From VRUE01 sp036266075 (GTDB taxonomy: Bacteria > Actinomycetota > Thermoleophilia > Solirubrobacterales > 70-9): DNA of 64,000 nucleotides. The stretch's first letter is position 1; each line of letters begins with the position of its first letter. The position numbers and the translations under genes are program-made. A model generated the notes under the pieces. It did no database searches. It saw only the letters and a program-made list of their open reading frames with translations, and had not been told where the DNA came from. Below, piece by piece: positions 1-7,838 of the stretch. The stretch lies in NCBI GenBank assembly GCA_036266075.1, contig DATANV010000009.1:1-64000 (forward strand), read 5' to 3'.

Positions 1-451
1 CCTCCGCCTCGCCGTCGAGCGCGGCGACGATCCCCCGCACCGCCTCCTCCTGCTCGGGCAGCAGCCGCGGCGATTGCACCGCCGCGGCGCCGACGTCGGG
101 GTGCTCGAGCCGCGGGCGCGGGCGGTGCTTGCGTACGCCGGCGCCCGGTGGCAGCAGCAGCCGCAACCCACGCGCCGGCGTCGAGCAGTACTCGCGGGCC
201 ACCCACAGGCCGAGCCGCACCAGCTCCGGCGGCACGCCCGCCTCGAGCGCCTCGAGCGGCTCGGCGAGCCGCTCCGGCGGCAGCTCGGAGGACTCGGCCA
301 GGTCGACGACGACACCCAGCGTGCGCTGCCGCCCGAACGGCACCCGCACGACGCTGCCGACGCCCAGCTCGGCCATCTCCTCCGGCAGCCGGTAGTCGAA
401 CGGCCCGCGCAGCGCGCGGGCCGTGGTCAGCGGCTCGACCTTGGCGATCAC
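1..451 (-). CDS. priA: Primosomal protein N' (PriA), N-terminal part, cut by window edge
   Basis: The minus-strand frame starts at a GTG and runs off the left edge with 150 residues visible. The N-terminus carries RGPFDYRLPEE, then a stretch ending in GLRLLLPPGAG, which matches the 3'-DNA-end-binding domain at the start of PriA. PriA is a superfamily 2 helicase that restarts replication at stalled forks; its helicase motifs would lie outside the window. The start was chosen because the conserved domain begins immediately after it. The gene diverges from the PH-domain gene with only 49 bp between the starts. The assignment rests on the N-terminal domain alone. Confidence 0.75.
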   Translation of the reverse strand, partial: MIAKVEPLTTARALRGPFDYRLPEEMAELGVGSVVRVPFGRQRTLGVVVDLAESSELPPERLAEPLEALEAGVPPELVRLGLWVAREYCSTPARGLRLLLPPGAGVRKHRPRPRLEHPDVGAAAVQSPRLLPEQEEAVRGIVAALDGEAE

Positions 452-500
452 TCGGCCACGGTATGGATGCGGGCGGACGGCCGGGCTATCCTGCGCGGCG

Positions 501-1022
501 ATGGCCGGCCTCAACCTCAGCCCGGGAGAGCAGCTGATCTTCCGCGGGCATCCCTCCTGGCGGGCGATCCTCGGCTTCTACCTGAAGGGCATCCTGATCG
601 CGGCGCTGGCCGGTGTCGTCGCCAAGCTGGTCGGGGCCGGCAGCGGCACGGTCTTCCTGGTCGTCCTGGGCGTCATCGCGATCGCCGTGCTTGCCGGCTT
701 CGTCAAGCGCGTCGCGACCGTCTACACGATCACCAACCGCCGCCTCAACATCAAGCGCGGGATCGTCTCGCGCGAGGTCCAGGAGACGCGACTGGAGCGC
801 GTACAGAACGTCAACTACCGCCAATCGGTCTACCAGCGGATCGTGCAGATTGGCGACGTCGACTTCGACACGGCCGCGACCGACGACTACAACTTCGTCT
901 TCGCCGGCGTCGCCGACCCCGAGGATGTCGTACACGCTGTCAATCAAGCCACGGGAGCTCACGCAGCAGGGTCGCACGGCCTCGGCGAAGCGCAGCCCCC
1001 GGATCAGAGCCCATCCCGGTAG
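501..1022 (+). CDS. PH-domain (YdbS/DUF304-like) membrane protein
   Basis: This 173-residue protein opens with GEQLIFRGHPSWRAIL, has two closely spaced hydrophobic segments at about residues 28-75, then a soluble part with TNRRLNIKRGIVSREVQETR. That is the usual layout of bacterial membrane-anchored PH-like (DUF304/bPH) proteins, whose biochemical role is mostly unknown. The ATG at 501 is preferred because the family motif starts within ten residues of it. The last residues (GEAQPPDQSPSR) are encoded by the left arm of a large inverted repeat, so the C-terminus looks rewritten by that element. It is convergent with metK. Confidence 0.8.
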   Translation: MAGLNLSPGEQLIFRGHPSWRAILGFYLKGILIAALAGVVAKLVGAGSGTVFLVVLGVIAIAVLAGFVKRVATVYTITNRRLNIKRGIVSREVQETRLERVQNVNYRQSVYQRIVQIGDVDFDTAATDDYNFVFAGVADPEDVVHAVNQATGAHAAGSHGLGEAQPPDQSPSR

Positions 1023-1119
1023 GGGTGGAGCGTCTTGTACTTTTCGCCCGAGTGCGTCGGCGAGAGCCGCCCCGCGCCCAGCGAAAAAGTTAAGCGGAAC
1101 CCCTACCGGGATGGGCTCT
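1006..1119. repeat. 114-bp palindromic element with 21-bp perfect arms
   Basis: Arms at 1006-1026 and 1099-1119 are exact reverse complements (starting agagcccatcccggtagg) around a 72-bp centre. The centre holds a weaker inner inverted repeat (acttttcgc and gcgaaaaagt). The left arm covers the stop codon of the PH-domain gene and the right arm reaches the stop codon of metK, so it may end transcription in both directions. The arms are much longer than a normal terminator stem and there is no clear T-tract, so a MITE-like or REP-like element is also possible. Confidence 0.8.
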
Positions 1120-2372
1120 CAGGCAGGAGTCGCCGTCGCTGAGCCCGCGGCGGCGCGAAGAGCGTCGGCACGGTCCGTGCGCTCCCAGGTGAAGTCCGGG
1201 TCCTCACGGCCGAAGTGGCCGTAGGCCGCCGTCTTCTGGAAGATCGGGCGATGCAGGTCTAGGTAGCGGCGGAAGGCGCCGGGGCGGAGGTCGAACTCAG
1301 CCTCGACCAGGTTCGAGATCTCGCGGTCGGGCAGGGCGCCGGTGCCGAAGGTCTCGACCATCAGCGAGACCGGGTGGGCGACGCCGATCGCGTAGGCGAC
1401 CTGGACCTCGCAGCGCTGGGCGAGACCAGCGGCGACGACGTTCTTGGCAACGTGCCGAGCGGCGTAGGCGGCCGAACGGTCGACCTTGGAGGGGTCCTTG
1501 CCGGAGAAGGCCCCGCCGCCGTGGCGAGCCATGCCGCCGTAGGTGTCGACGATGATCTTGCGGCCGGTGAGGCCGGCGTCGCCGACCGGGCCACCGATCA
1601 CGAATTTGCCGGTCGGGTTGACGAGAAAGCCGTCGCGCAGCGCGGCCTCGTCGAACAAGCCCGGCGCTTCGGCGGTGAGAACGGGCATCACCACGTGCTG
1701 CCAGAGGGCCGGCTTGATCGTCTGCTCGGACTCGACGCCGGCGGCGTGCTGGGTCGAGATCAGCAGCTTCTCGACGCGTACCGGGCGGCCGTCGGCGTAG
1801 CGAACCGTGACCTGCGTCTTGCCGTCGGGTCCGAGATAGTCGAGGGTGCCGTCCTTGCGCACCGCGGCGAGCCGCTCGGCGAGGCGGTGGGCGAGCTGGA
1901 TCGGCATCGGCATCAATGCCTCGGTCTCGTCGGTCGCGTAGCCGAACATCATGCCCTGGTCGCCGGCCCCCGCGAGCAGCAGTTCGTCGTCGCTCCCCGA
2001 GCCGGTGCGGGTCTCGTAGGCCGCGTCGACCCCCTGGGCGATGTCGGGCGACTGCTTGTCGAGCGAGACGAGGACCGAGATGTGGTCGCAGTGGTAGCCG
2101 TAGTCGCCGTGGTCGTAGCCGATCCGGCGAATCGTCTCGCGAACCAGCTCCGGCACGTCGAGGTGAACGCCGCTCGAGATCTCGCCGGAGACGACGGCCA
2201 TGCCGGTGTTGACCAGCGTCTCGCAGGCGACCCGACCCTGCGGGTCGCCTGCCATCACGGCGTCGAGCACCGCGTCGGAGATCGCGTCGCAAACCTTGTC
2301 GGGGTGACCCTCGGTTACGGACTCCGAGGTGAAGAGGTACTCGCCCTCGGCGAGCGGCTGGATATCGGACAT
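1119..2372 (-). CDS. metK: S-adenosylmethionine synthase
   Basis: The 417-residue product makes S-adenosylmethionine from ATP and methionine. It shows the family hallmarks: SESVTEGHPDKVCDAISDA near the N-terminus, GAGDQGMMFGYATDE in the middle, and GGGAFSGKDPSKVDRSAAY in the last third. Length is normal for bacterial MetK. The ATG at 2372 places the usual short lead before the FTSESV motif. The frame stays open further upstream into der, but that part is only a shadow of der. It lies 23 bp downstream of der and is probably co-transcribed with cmk and der. Its stop codon lies at the right arm of the 1006-1119 palindrome. Confidence 0.96.
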   Translation of the reverse strand: MSDIQPLAEGEYLFTSESVTEGHPDKVCDAISDAVLDAVMAGDPQGRVACETLVNTGMAVVSGEISSGVHLDVPELVRETIRRIGYDHGDYGYHCDHISVLVSLDKQSPDIAQGVDAAYETRTGSGSDDELLLAGAGDQGMMFGYATDETEALMPMPIQLAHRLAERLAAVRKDGTLDYLGPDGKTQVTVRYADGRPVRVEKLLISTQHAAGVESEQTIKPALWQHVVMPVLTAEAPGLFDEAALRDGFLVNPTGKFVIGGPVGDAGLTGRKIIVDTYGGMARHGGGAFSGKDPSKVDRSAAYAARHVAKNVVAAGLAQRCEVQVAYAIGVAHPVSLMVETFGTGALPDREISNLVEAEFDLRPGAFRRYLDLHRPIFQKTAAYGHFGREDPDFTWERTDRADALRAAAGSATATPA

Positions 2373-2395
2373 TGGCGAAGCGTAATGGACCTTTC

Positions 2396-3706
2396 TCAAC
2401 GTCGCCGCCCCGAATGCGGCACGAAGTCGATTACCAGTGGGATGCCCTCCAGGCCGTAGGTCTCCCGCATCCGGTTCTCCAGGTGGTAGGCCCAATCGCG
2501 GACGATCAGCTTGCGGTCGTTGACCTGGATCGCGACCCGCGGCGGCCGCTCGCCGACCTGGGCGGCGTAGTAGAGGCGCAGGCGGCGGCCGCGCCGTGAC
2601 GGTGGTGGCGTCGTCGCGACGACCTCGGCGACGAAGCGGTTCAGCTCCGGCGTCGGGATCCGCTCGGCGGCGCGGTCGGCCAACTCCAGCGCCTTGGGCA
2701 GGAGCCTGTGGACGTTGCGTCCGCGCAGCGCCGAGCAGGTGACGACCGCCGGCCGCAGGCGCAGCTTGCGCTCGACCCGGGCGCGGGCGTCGTCGACGTC
2801 GGTCGCCGTAACGTCCCACTTGTTGAGCGCCAGCAGCGTCGCGCAACCGGCCCGCATCGCCAACTCGGAGACCCGCAGGTCCTCGGCGGTGATCCCCTCC
2901 GAGGCGTCGCAGACGACGATTGCCACGTCGGCGCGCTCGACCGCCAGCTCCGAGCGCAGCTGCGCGTAGTAGTCGACGCTGCCGGCGACCTTGGAGCGAC
3001 GCCGCAGGCCGGCGGTGTCTACCAGGAGGACCGGCCTGCCTTCGACCTCCAGCTCGGTGTCGATCGCGTCGCGGGTGGTGCCGGCGCGCTCGGAGACGAT
3101 CACCCGTTCGGAGCCGAGGAAGGCATTCACTAGCGAGGACTTGCCGGCGTTGGGGCGACCGACGACGGCGACGTGGACAGGTTCTTCTGCTGGCAGCGGC
3201 GGCGCGTCGCCGAGCAGGTCGACGACCCGGTCGAGCAGGTCGCCGCTGCCGAGCCCATGCGTGGCGGAGATCGCCAGCGGCTCTCCCAGGCCGAGCGCGT
3301 GGAACTCGGCGAGCAGGTGCTCGTCCTCGGGACGGTCGACTTTGTTGACGACGACCAGCACCGGCGTCCCGCCGCCGCGCAGCGTCTTCGCCAGCTCGGC
3401 GTCGCCGGCGCGCAGGCCGGCGCGGCCATCGACCACGAGCATCACGACCTCGGCCTCGGCGATCCCGATCCGTGCCTGGCGCTGCACGTCCGCGGCCAGC
3501 TCGCTCTCGTCGCCGAGATCGATGCCGCCGGTGTCAAGCAGCTCGAAGGCGCGCCCGTTCCACTCACAGCGCACCCGCTTGCGATCGCGGGTGACCCCTG
3601 CCTCGGCGTGCGTCACCGCCTCGCGCCCACCCGCCAACCGGTTGACCAGCGTGCTCTTGCCGACGTTGGGGAAGCCGACGGCGGCGACCGTGGGCAGCCG
3701 GCTCAT
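2396..3706 (-). CDS. der: Ribosome biogenesis GTPase Der (EngA)
   Basis: This 436-residue protein has two tandem GTPase domains, the signature of Der, which assists 50S subunit assembly. The first has GFPNVGKST at about residue 11 and DTGGID; the second has GRPNAGKSS, DTAGLRRR and NKWD. A KH-like C-terminal domain follows. Length is typical. The ATG at 3706 sits 13 nt after a 39-nt hairpin (3720-3758), with a G-rich Shine-Dalgarno-like stretch in that gap. The gcvPB start has the same arrangement. It belongs to the cmk-der-metK run. Confidence 0.97.
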   Translation of the reverse strand: MSRLPTVAAVGFPNVGKSTLVNRLAGGREAVTHAEAGVTRDRKRVRCEWNGRAFELLDTGGIDLGDESELAADVQRQARIGIAEAEVVMLVVDGRAGLRAGDAELAKTLRGGGTPVLVVVNKVDRPEDEHLLAEFHALGLGEPLAISATHGLGSGDLLDRVVDLLGDAPPLPAEEPVHVAVVGRPNAGKSSLVNAFLGSERVIVSERAGTTRDAIDTELEVEGRPVLLVDTAGLRRRSKVAGSVDYYAQLRSELAVERADVAIVVCDASEGITAEDLRVSELAMRAGCATLLALNKWDVTATDVDDARARVERKLRLRPAVVTCSALRGRNVHRLLPKALELADRAAERIPTPELNRFVAEVVATTPPPSRRGRRLRLYYAAQVGERPPRVAIQVNDRKLIVRDWAYHLENRMRETYGLEGIPLVIDFVPHSGRRR

Positions 3707-3719
3707 CGGCCGCCGCCCC

Positions 3720-3758
3720 CTGTCGAGTTGTCGTTGCTATGCGACCACAACTCGACAG
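3720..3758 (-). repeat. 39-nt start-proximal hairpin, copy 1 (cmk-der junction)
   Basis: Read on the minus strand, arms beginning ctgtcgagttgt pair with the end acaactcgacag. Outside the 39-nt core the stem extends by three more G-C pairs to 3717-3761. The loop region contains cgcatagcaacga, identical to the loop of the copy at 22553-22591. It lies between the cmk stop (3765) and the der start (3706), ending 13 nt before the der ATG. Two stem positions differ from copy 2 with the pairing preserved. Function is unknown; translation control, mRNA processing or a mobile palindrome are all possible. Confidence 0.85.
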
Positions 3759-3764
3759 GGGCCT

Positions 3765-4403
3765 TCATGCCAGGCCCCTTTGCCGAGCCAGGGCGACCAC
3801 CCGGCCGACCACTTCGTCCATGGCCAGGCCGGTGGTGTCGATCTCTTCGGCGTCAGCGGCGGCGCGCAGGGCGCCGTGCTCGCGGGTCTCATCGCGCTCG
3901 TCGCGCTCTCGCTGGGCGACCAGCACGGCCACCTCGTCCTCGCCGGTCTGGGCGGCGCGGCGCCGGGCGCGCTCCTCGGGCGAGGCAGTGAGGAAGACCT
4001 TGAGCGGCGAGTCGGGGCTGACGACGGTGCCGATGTCGCGGCCCTCGGCGACGTAGCGGCCGGCCGCGATCAGCTGCCGCTGGTGCTCGACCATCGCCTC
4101 GCGGACGGGCAGGTGGACGGAGACGCGTGAGGCGGCGGCGGTGACGCGCGGTTCGCGGATCCCCTCCGTCACATCGCGGCCATCCAGCTCGACCCGCTCG
4201 CCTTCGAAGCCGATCTCGAGGCCGCGCGCCAGCGGGCCGAGCGCCGCAGCGTCGTCGAGGTCGGCGCCGCGCTCAAGCGCGGCCAGCGCCACGCAGCGGT
4301 ACATCGCCCCCGAGTCGAGGTAGGTGAAGTCAAGCCGCTTGGCAACTGCCCGGGCGACGGATGACTTGCCGGCCCCTGCGGGGCCGTCGATGGCGATGAC
4401 CAT
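3765..4403 (-). CDS. cmk: Cytidylate kinase
   Basis: The 212-residue product phosphorylates CMP/dCMP to the diphosphate. The N-terminal P-loop reads IDGPAGAGKSSVAR, followed by YLDSGAMYR, and the substrate-binding loop GRDIGTVVSPDSPLKVFLTAS is present near residue 135. Length is typical. It starts at the ATG at 4403. It sits 64 bp downstream of the secreted protease gene, which appears to have been inserted between aroA and cmk, genes that often neighbour each other. A palindromic hairpin follows its stop codon. Confidence 0.95.
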   Translation of the reverse strand: MVIAIDGPAGAGKSSVARAVAKRLDFTYLDSGAMYRCVALAALERGADLDDAAALGPLARGLEIGFEGERVELDGRDVTEGIREPRVTAAASRVSVHLPVREAMVEHQRQLIAAGRYVAEGRDIGTVVSPDSPLKVFLTASPEERARRRAAQTGEDEVAVLVAQRERDERDETREHGALRAAADAEEIDTTGLAMDEVVGRVVALARQRGLA

Positions 4404-4467
4404 GCGCGGCAGCGTACGCTGCCGCGCGGCTCAGAGCCCCGCCGGCGCGGGGGCTCCCGGCGAGTGC

Positions 4468-6444
4468 CTATTGGTCGACTATTTCGATGGCGATCTTTTC
4501 CGCCCCTTCGGTCGTACTCTGGCCTGTGAGTGTGGTGTTTTCACCGCTGGTGTATTCGCCGCCGGTTTTTTCTCCCGTGCCGCTGAACGGACAGAGCGAG
4601 CCGTCATTGGTCACCGAATAGGCGATGCCGGTGAGTGTCGGCCGCATTGTGATGTCCCTTTTTGGCGACGCTTCTGTGTCGTCGATGAGGTCGACCGTTT
4701 CGCGTCCGGTCTGCGCTTTGATTTCGGCGCTGCACGTAGCCGCAGTGATCTTGATCGATTTGCCTTCCGGACAGCTGATGTCGCTTTCCGCCCGATAGTT
4801 GTCGGTCGACGTCTTTTCAATCACGTGGAAGACGTAGGCGCAGCCTTCCATGCTGACCGTCGCGCTCGCTTCCAGGAACGACGCTTTGCATTCTTTGTAT
4901 TCGGGAGCGATAGTCAATGTCGACGATTCTTCCGAGGCGACGGCATGGTAGGTGGTCGATTTGCATTCGATCGTGCCCGCTTCTGTGGTGAATTTCTCGC
5001 TGTGCCCGGTGCCGTGGATTGTCACGGGGAATTTGCCGGCTTTGAGTTTCGGATGCCTTTTTTCTTTGGCTTCGGTGAGCAGTTCGAGCGCGGTTTCTTT
5101 TTCTTTTTCCAGCTTTTCGAACGAGATGTTGAGCGGCTGGAAATAGATGATGTTGCCTTCTTCGGTTTTTCCTTCTTCATCGATCCCAACCAGGGTGCCT
5201 TCCACAGTGCTGGTCGAGGTTTCGGAGTAGAAGGGACCGCCGCTGTCTCCGATGCCGCCCTTTTTACCCCCTGCGAGCTGAACTTTCGCGAGGTTTTTCG
5301 TGAATTCCGTTTCGCCTTCGAATTTTTTTGAGACTCCCGTTTCGATGATTTCGCCGCAGACCTTGCCCGAGCGCTCACCGGAGAAGCAGGTTTTGGTGTT
5401 TTTAGTTGGATTTGCCTGGCTTTTCACCGCGGTCGGTTCGACTTCCGCTGCGGCACTCCACTCCGCGAGAGCCGGGATCACCGGAATCAGGTTGTTCGCC
5501 CGCGCCCAGAAAGCCTGGTCCATGGTGATTATCCCGATGTCGGATTCGCCATTCAGGTATACGCCGGCGGTGCCGACTTCGTGTTCGCCTTCGGGTTCGC
5601 CTTTCTTGCTGTAGGCGAACCAGCCGAGCCCAGATCCGCCTGCGCCCACGATGCAGTGCCCAGCCGTCAGCAGATAGGTGACTGTCGCTGCCGCCTTTTC
5701 CGTGGCGCCTTTTTCGATGGCCGTCGGCCCAGCCGTGCAGGTCTTCCTCGGTTGACCTTTTTCCGGCACCGGGCCGTCGAGGCTCATGCCGGCGACGATC
5801 GTTGGATCGCAGAAGGCTTTGAATTTTGCGAATTTGGCGCACCTCGCTGCTTTCACCCCGGTCAGATCGGCGGACGGTGCAACGCGAATCTCGATGCCGA
5901 CGGAGGCGGTCGCGGCCGCACGTTCGAGCGCCTCGCGCCTGGTGGGGGGCACCGAGGAAGACAATTCGACCTCCAGAGAATTGAGATCGGTCGCGAGCGA
6001 CGTGCTAGCCCAGCCGCGTTCGAGGAGGTCTTCGAGGCGGTGGCTCCAGCGCGCCTGTGCGGCGAGGAGCTGCTCCCAGCTCGAGCGGACGGGCGTCGCG
6101 ACGACGTCTTCGGCGAGACCCGCCTGTGCTGCGACCGCTTCGGCGTTGCGACGGGCCAGCGGCGAGGTAACGCCGACGTGTACCTGGGCAGCGGCGGGAT
6201 CGAACCACACTCCGCCGAAGGCGCCGCCCAGCGCGACTTCGAGCTTGGCGGCCAGGCCCGTGCGAGCCAGGGCGGCTTCCACCTCGTGCGCTTGACTGGG
6301 TCGCTCCCGACTCGCTTCCTGGGCCGCCTGGGCGGTGGCCTGCCCGGCGACCGGATTCCGGGCATCGGAATAGGCGAGCACCGCGACGATCAACCCGATG
6401 GCGGCAACGAGGGCGCGTGCCCTGCGGACCTCTGTGGACTTCAT
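4468..6444 (-). CDS. Secreted S1-family serine protease with propeptide and Cys-rich C-terminal domain
   Basis: This 658-residue protein begins with a hydrophobic export segment (AIGLIVAVLAYSDA). A region around GGVWFDPAAAQVHVGV resembles the pro-domain of alpha-lytic/streptogrisin proteases. The catalytic triad is visible: LTAGHC (His263), ESDIGIITMD (Asp302) and GDSGGPFYS (Ser401). After about residue 450 comes a domain with repeated cysteines (TIECKST, YKECKAS, MEGCAYV, ISCPEGK, SLCPFSG), which I recall as common in Thermoleophilia secreted proteins. The ATG at 6444 has GGAGGAG eight bases upstream. From about 5860 downward base composition is visibly lower in G+C than the neighbours, while the N-terminal third is not. 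It has its own promoter. Confidence 0.88.
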   Translation of the reverse strand: MKSTEVRRARALVAAIGLIVAVLAYSDARNPVAGQATAQAAQEASRERPSQAHEVEAALARTGLAAKLEVALGGAFGGVWFDPAAAQVHVGVTSPLARRNAEAVAAQAGLAEDVVATPVRSSWEQLLAAQARWSHRLEDLLERGWASTSLATDLNSLEVELSSSVPPTRREALERAAATASVGIEIRVAPSADLTGVKAARCAKFAKFKAFCDPTIVAGMSLDGPVPEKGQPRKTCTAGPTAIEKGATEKAAATVTYLLTAGHCIVGAGGSGLGWFAYSKKGEPEGEHEVGTAGVYLNGESDIGIITMDQAFWARANNLIPVIPALAEWSAAAEVEPTAVKSQANPTKNTKTCFSGERSGKVCGEIIETGVSKKFEGETEFTKNLAKVQLAGGKKGGIGDSGGPFYSETSTSTVEGTLVGIDEEGKTEEGNIIYFQPLNISFEKLEKEKETALELLTEAKEKRHPKLKAGKFPVTIHGTGHSEKFTTEAGTIECKSTTYHAVASEESSTLTIAPEYKECKASFLEASATVSMEGCAYVFHVIEKTSTDNYRAESDISCPEGKSIKITAATCSAEIKAQTGRETVDLIDDTEASPKRDITMRPTLTGIAYSVTNDGSLCPFSGTGEKTGGEYTSGENTTLTGQSTTEGAEKIAIEIVDQ

Positions 6445-6479
6445 GCTGCGTCTCCTCCCGCTGGTCCTGCCGCGCCCCC

Positions 6480-6519
6480 TCTCTACCACCCCGCCATACT
6501 TTTGTCAAGAAAATTTGAC
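6480..6519 (-). promoter_or_regulatory. Promoter of the protease gene with overlapping palindrome
   Basis: On the minus strand TTGACA (6503-6508) is followed by 17 bases and TAGAGA (6480-6485), placing the start of transcription about 30 bases before the ATG. The -35 hexamer overlaps a GTCAA-N6-TTGAC palindrome at 6504-6519, a plausible operator. The segment is strikingly A+T-rich for this genome. The hexamers are seen directly; regulation is inferred. Confidence 0.55.
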
Positions 6520-6535
6520 TAAAGAGTAAGAAGGC

Positions 6536-7828
6536 TCAGCGTGCGATCAGCTCGGCGAGATCGCCCTCGAAGCCCGGGTAGCTGACGGCGGCAGCGTCCA
6601 GGCCCGCCACGTCGACGCCCTCGCGCGAGGCGAGGCCGGCGACGGCACCGAGCATCGCGATGCGGTGATCGTCGCGCGAATCGACGCGCCCACCACGCAG
6701 CCCGCCGGTGCCCTCGACGATCAGCCCGTCCTCGGTCGCTTCCACCTGCCCGCCGAGGGCGCTCAGCGCCGCGCTCACGCTGGCGATCCGGTCGCTCTCC
6801 TTGCGCCGCAGCTCAGCGGCATCGCGGATCGTCGTCTTACCCTCGGCGAAACAGGCGGCGAGGGCGACCAATGGCAGCTCGTCGATCGCCAGCGGGATCT
6901 CGCCGCCGGCGACCTCGGTGCCGCGCAGGTCCGAGGCGCGGGCGACGATCTCGCCGATCGGCTCGCCGCCCTCGTCTCCCCCCGGGATTACGTCGATCTC
7001 GGCGCCCATCCGCTCGAGGATCGTCAGCAGGCCGGTGCGGGTCGGGTTGAGACCGACGCCAGAGAGGGCAACCTCGCTCTGCGGCACTAGGAGGCCGGCG
7101 ACGACGAAGAAGGCGGCCGAGGAGAAATCGGCCGGAACGACGAAGTGCTCTGGGGTGAGACTTTCGGCTCGGTGGACGACGATCGTGTCTCCCTCGCGCT
7201 CGATCTCGGCACCGGCGGCGCTGAGCATCCGCTCGCTGTGGTCGCGGGTCGGCTGTGGCTCGACGATCCGCGTCTCCCCATCGGCCAGCAGGCTGGCGAA
7301 GAGCAGGCAGGACTTGACCTGGGCGCTGGCCACCGGCAGCTCGTATTCGATGCCGCGGAGCGGCGCGGCCTCGATCCGCAGCGGTGGAAAACGGTCCTCG
7401 CGGCAGCTCAGCTCGGCCCCCATCGACCGCAGCGGCGCGACGATCCGGTCGACGGGCCTGCGGCGGATCGACTCGTCGCCGTCGAAGGTCCACTCGCCGC
7501 TCTCCTGCCCGGCCAGCCAGCCCGGGAGAAGTCGCAGCAGGGTGCCGGCGTTGCCGACATCGACCTGGGCCGAACGGGCCCCGCGTAGGCCAACGCCCCG
7601 GATCCAAAGGGGCTCTTCGGCCGCCCCGGCGCTGCCGGTCTTGACTTCGGCCCCCAGCGCTCGCACGGCGGCCAGGGTGGAACGCGTGTCGGCAGCGTCG
7701 AGGTAACCCTCGACCAGCGTTTCCCCCTCGCCCATCGCGGCGATCAGTGCCGCCCGGTGGGAGATCGACTTGTCGGCAGGCGGGCGCAGGGTTCCGCGCA
7801 GCGCTCCGGCGGGACGGAAGGCGGTCAT
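6536..7828 (-). CDS. aroA: 3-phosphoshikimate 1-carboxyvinyltransferase (EPSP synthase)
   Basis: The 430-residue product condenses shikimate-3-phosphate and PEP to EPSP. Motifs include PADKSISHRAALIAAMGEG near the N-terminus, DVGNAGTLLRLLPG, ASAQVKSCLLFASL, and RRKESDRI followed by DDHRIAM near the C-terminus. The ATG at 7828 gives the canonical lead into the KSISHR motif. It lies 10 bp after tyrA and forms an operon-like run with hisC, aroF and tyrA. Confidence 0.96.
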   Translation of the reverse strand: MTAFRPAGALRGTLRPPADKSISHRAALIAAMGEGETLVEGYLDAADTRSTLAAVRALGAEVKTGSAGAAEEPLWIRGVGLRGARSAQVDVGNAGTLLRLLPGWLAGQESGEWTFDGDESIRRRPVDRIVAPLRSMGAELSCREDRFPPLRIEAAPLRGIEYELPVASAQVKSCLLFASLLADGETRIVEPQPTRDHSERMLSAAGAEIEREGDTIVVHRAESLTPEHFVVPADFSSAAFFVVAGLLVPQSEVALSGVGLNPTRTGLLTILERMGAEIDVIPGGDEGGEPIGEIVARASDLRGTEVAGGEIPLAIDELPLVALAACFAEGKTTIRDAAELRRKESDRIASVSAALSALGGQVEATEDGLIVEGTGGLRGGRVDSRDDHRIAMLGAVAGLASREGVDVAGLDAAAVSYPGFEGDLAELIAR

Positions 7829-7838
7829 CGCCGCGACC

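Noticed and set aside
2373..2395. SAM riboswitch before metK
   Set aside because: Only 23 bases lie between der and metK and no aptamer features are present.
2373..2846. N-terminal extension of MetK into der
   Set aside because: The sequence is a frame shadow of der; the MetK family N-terminus begins at ATG 2372.
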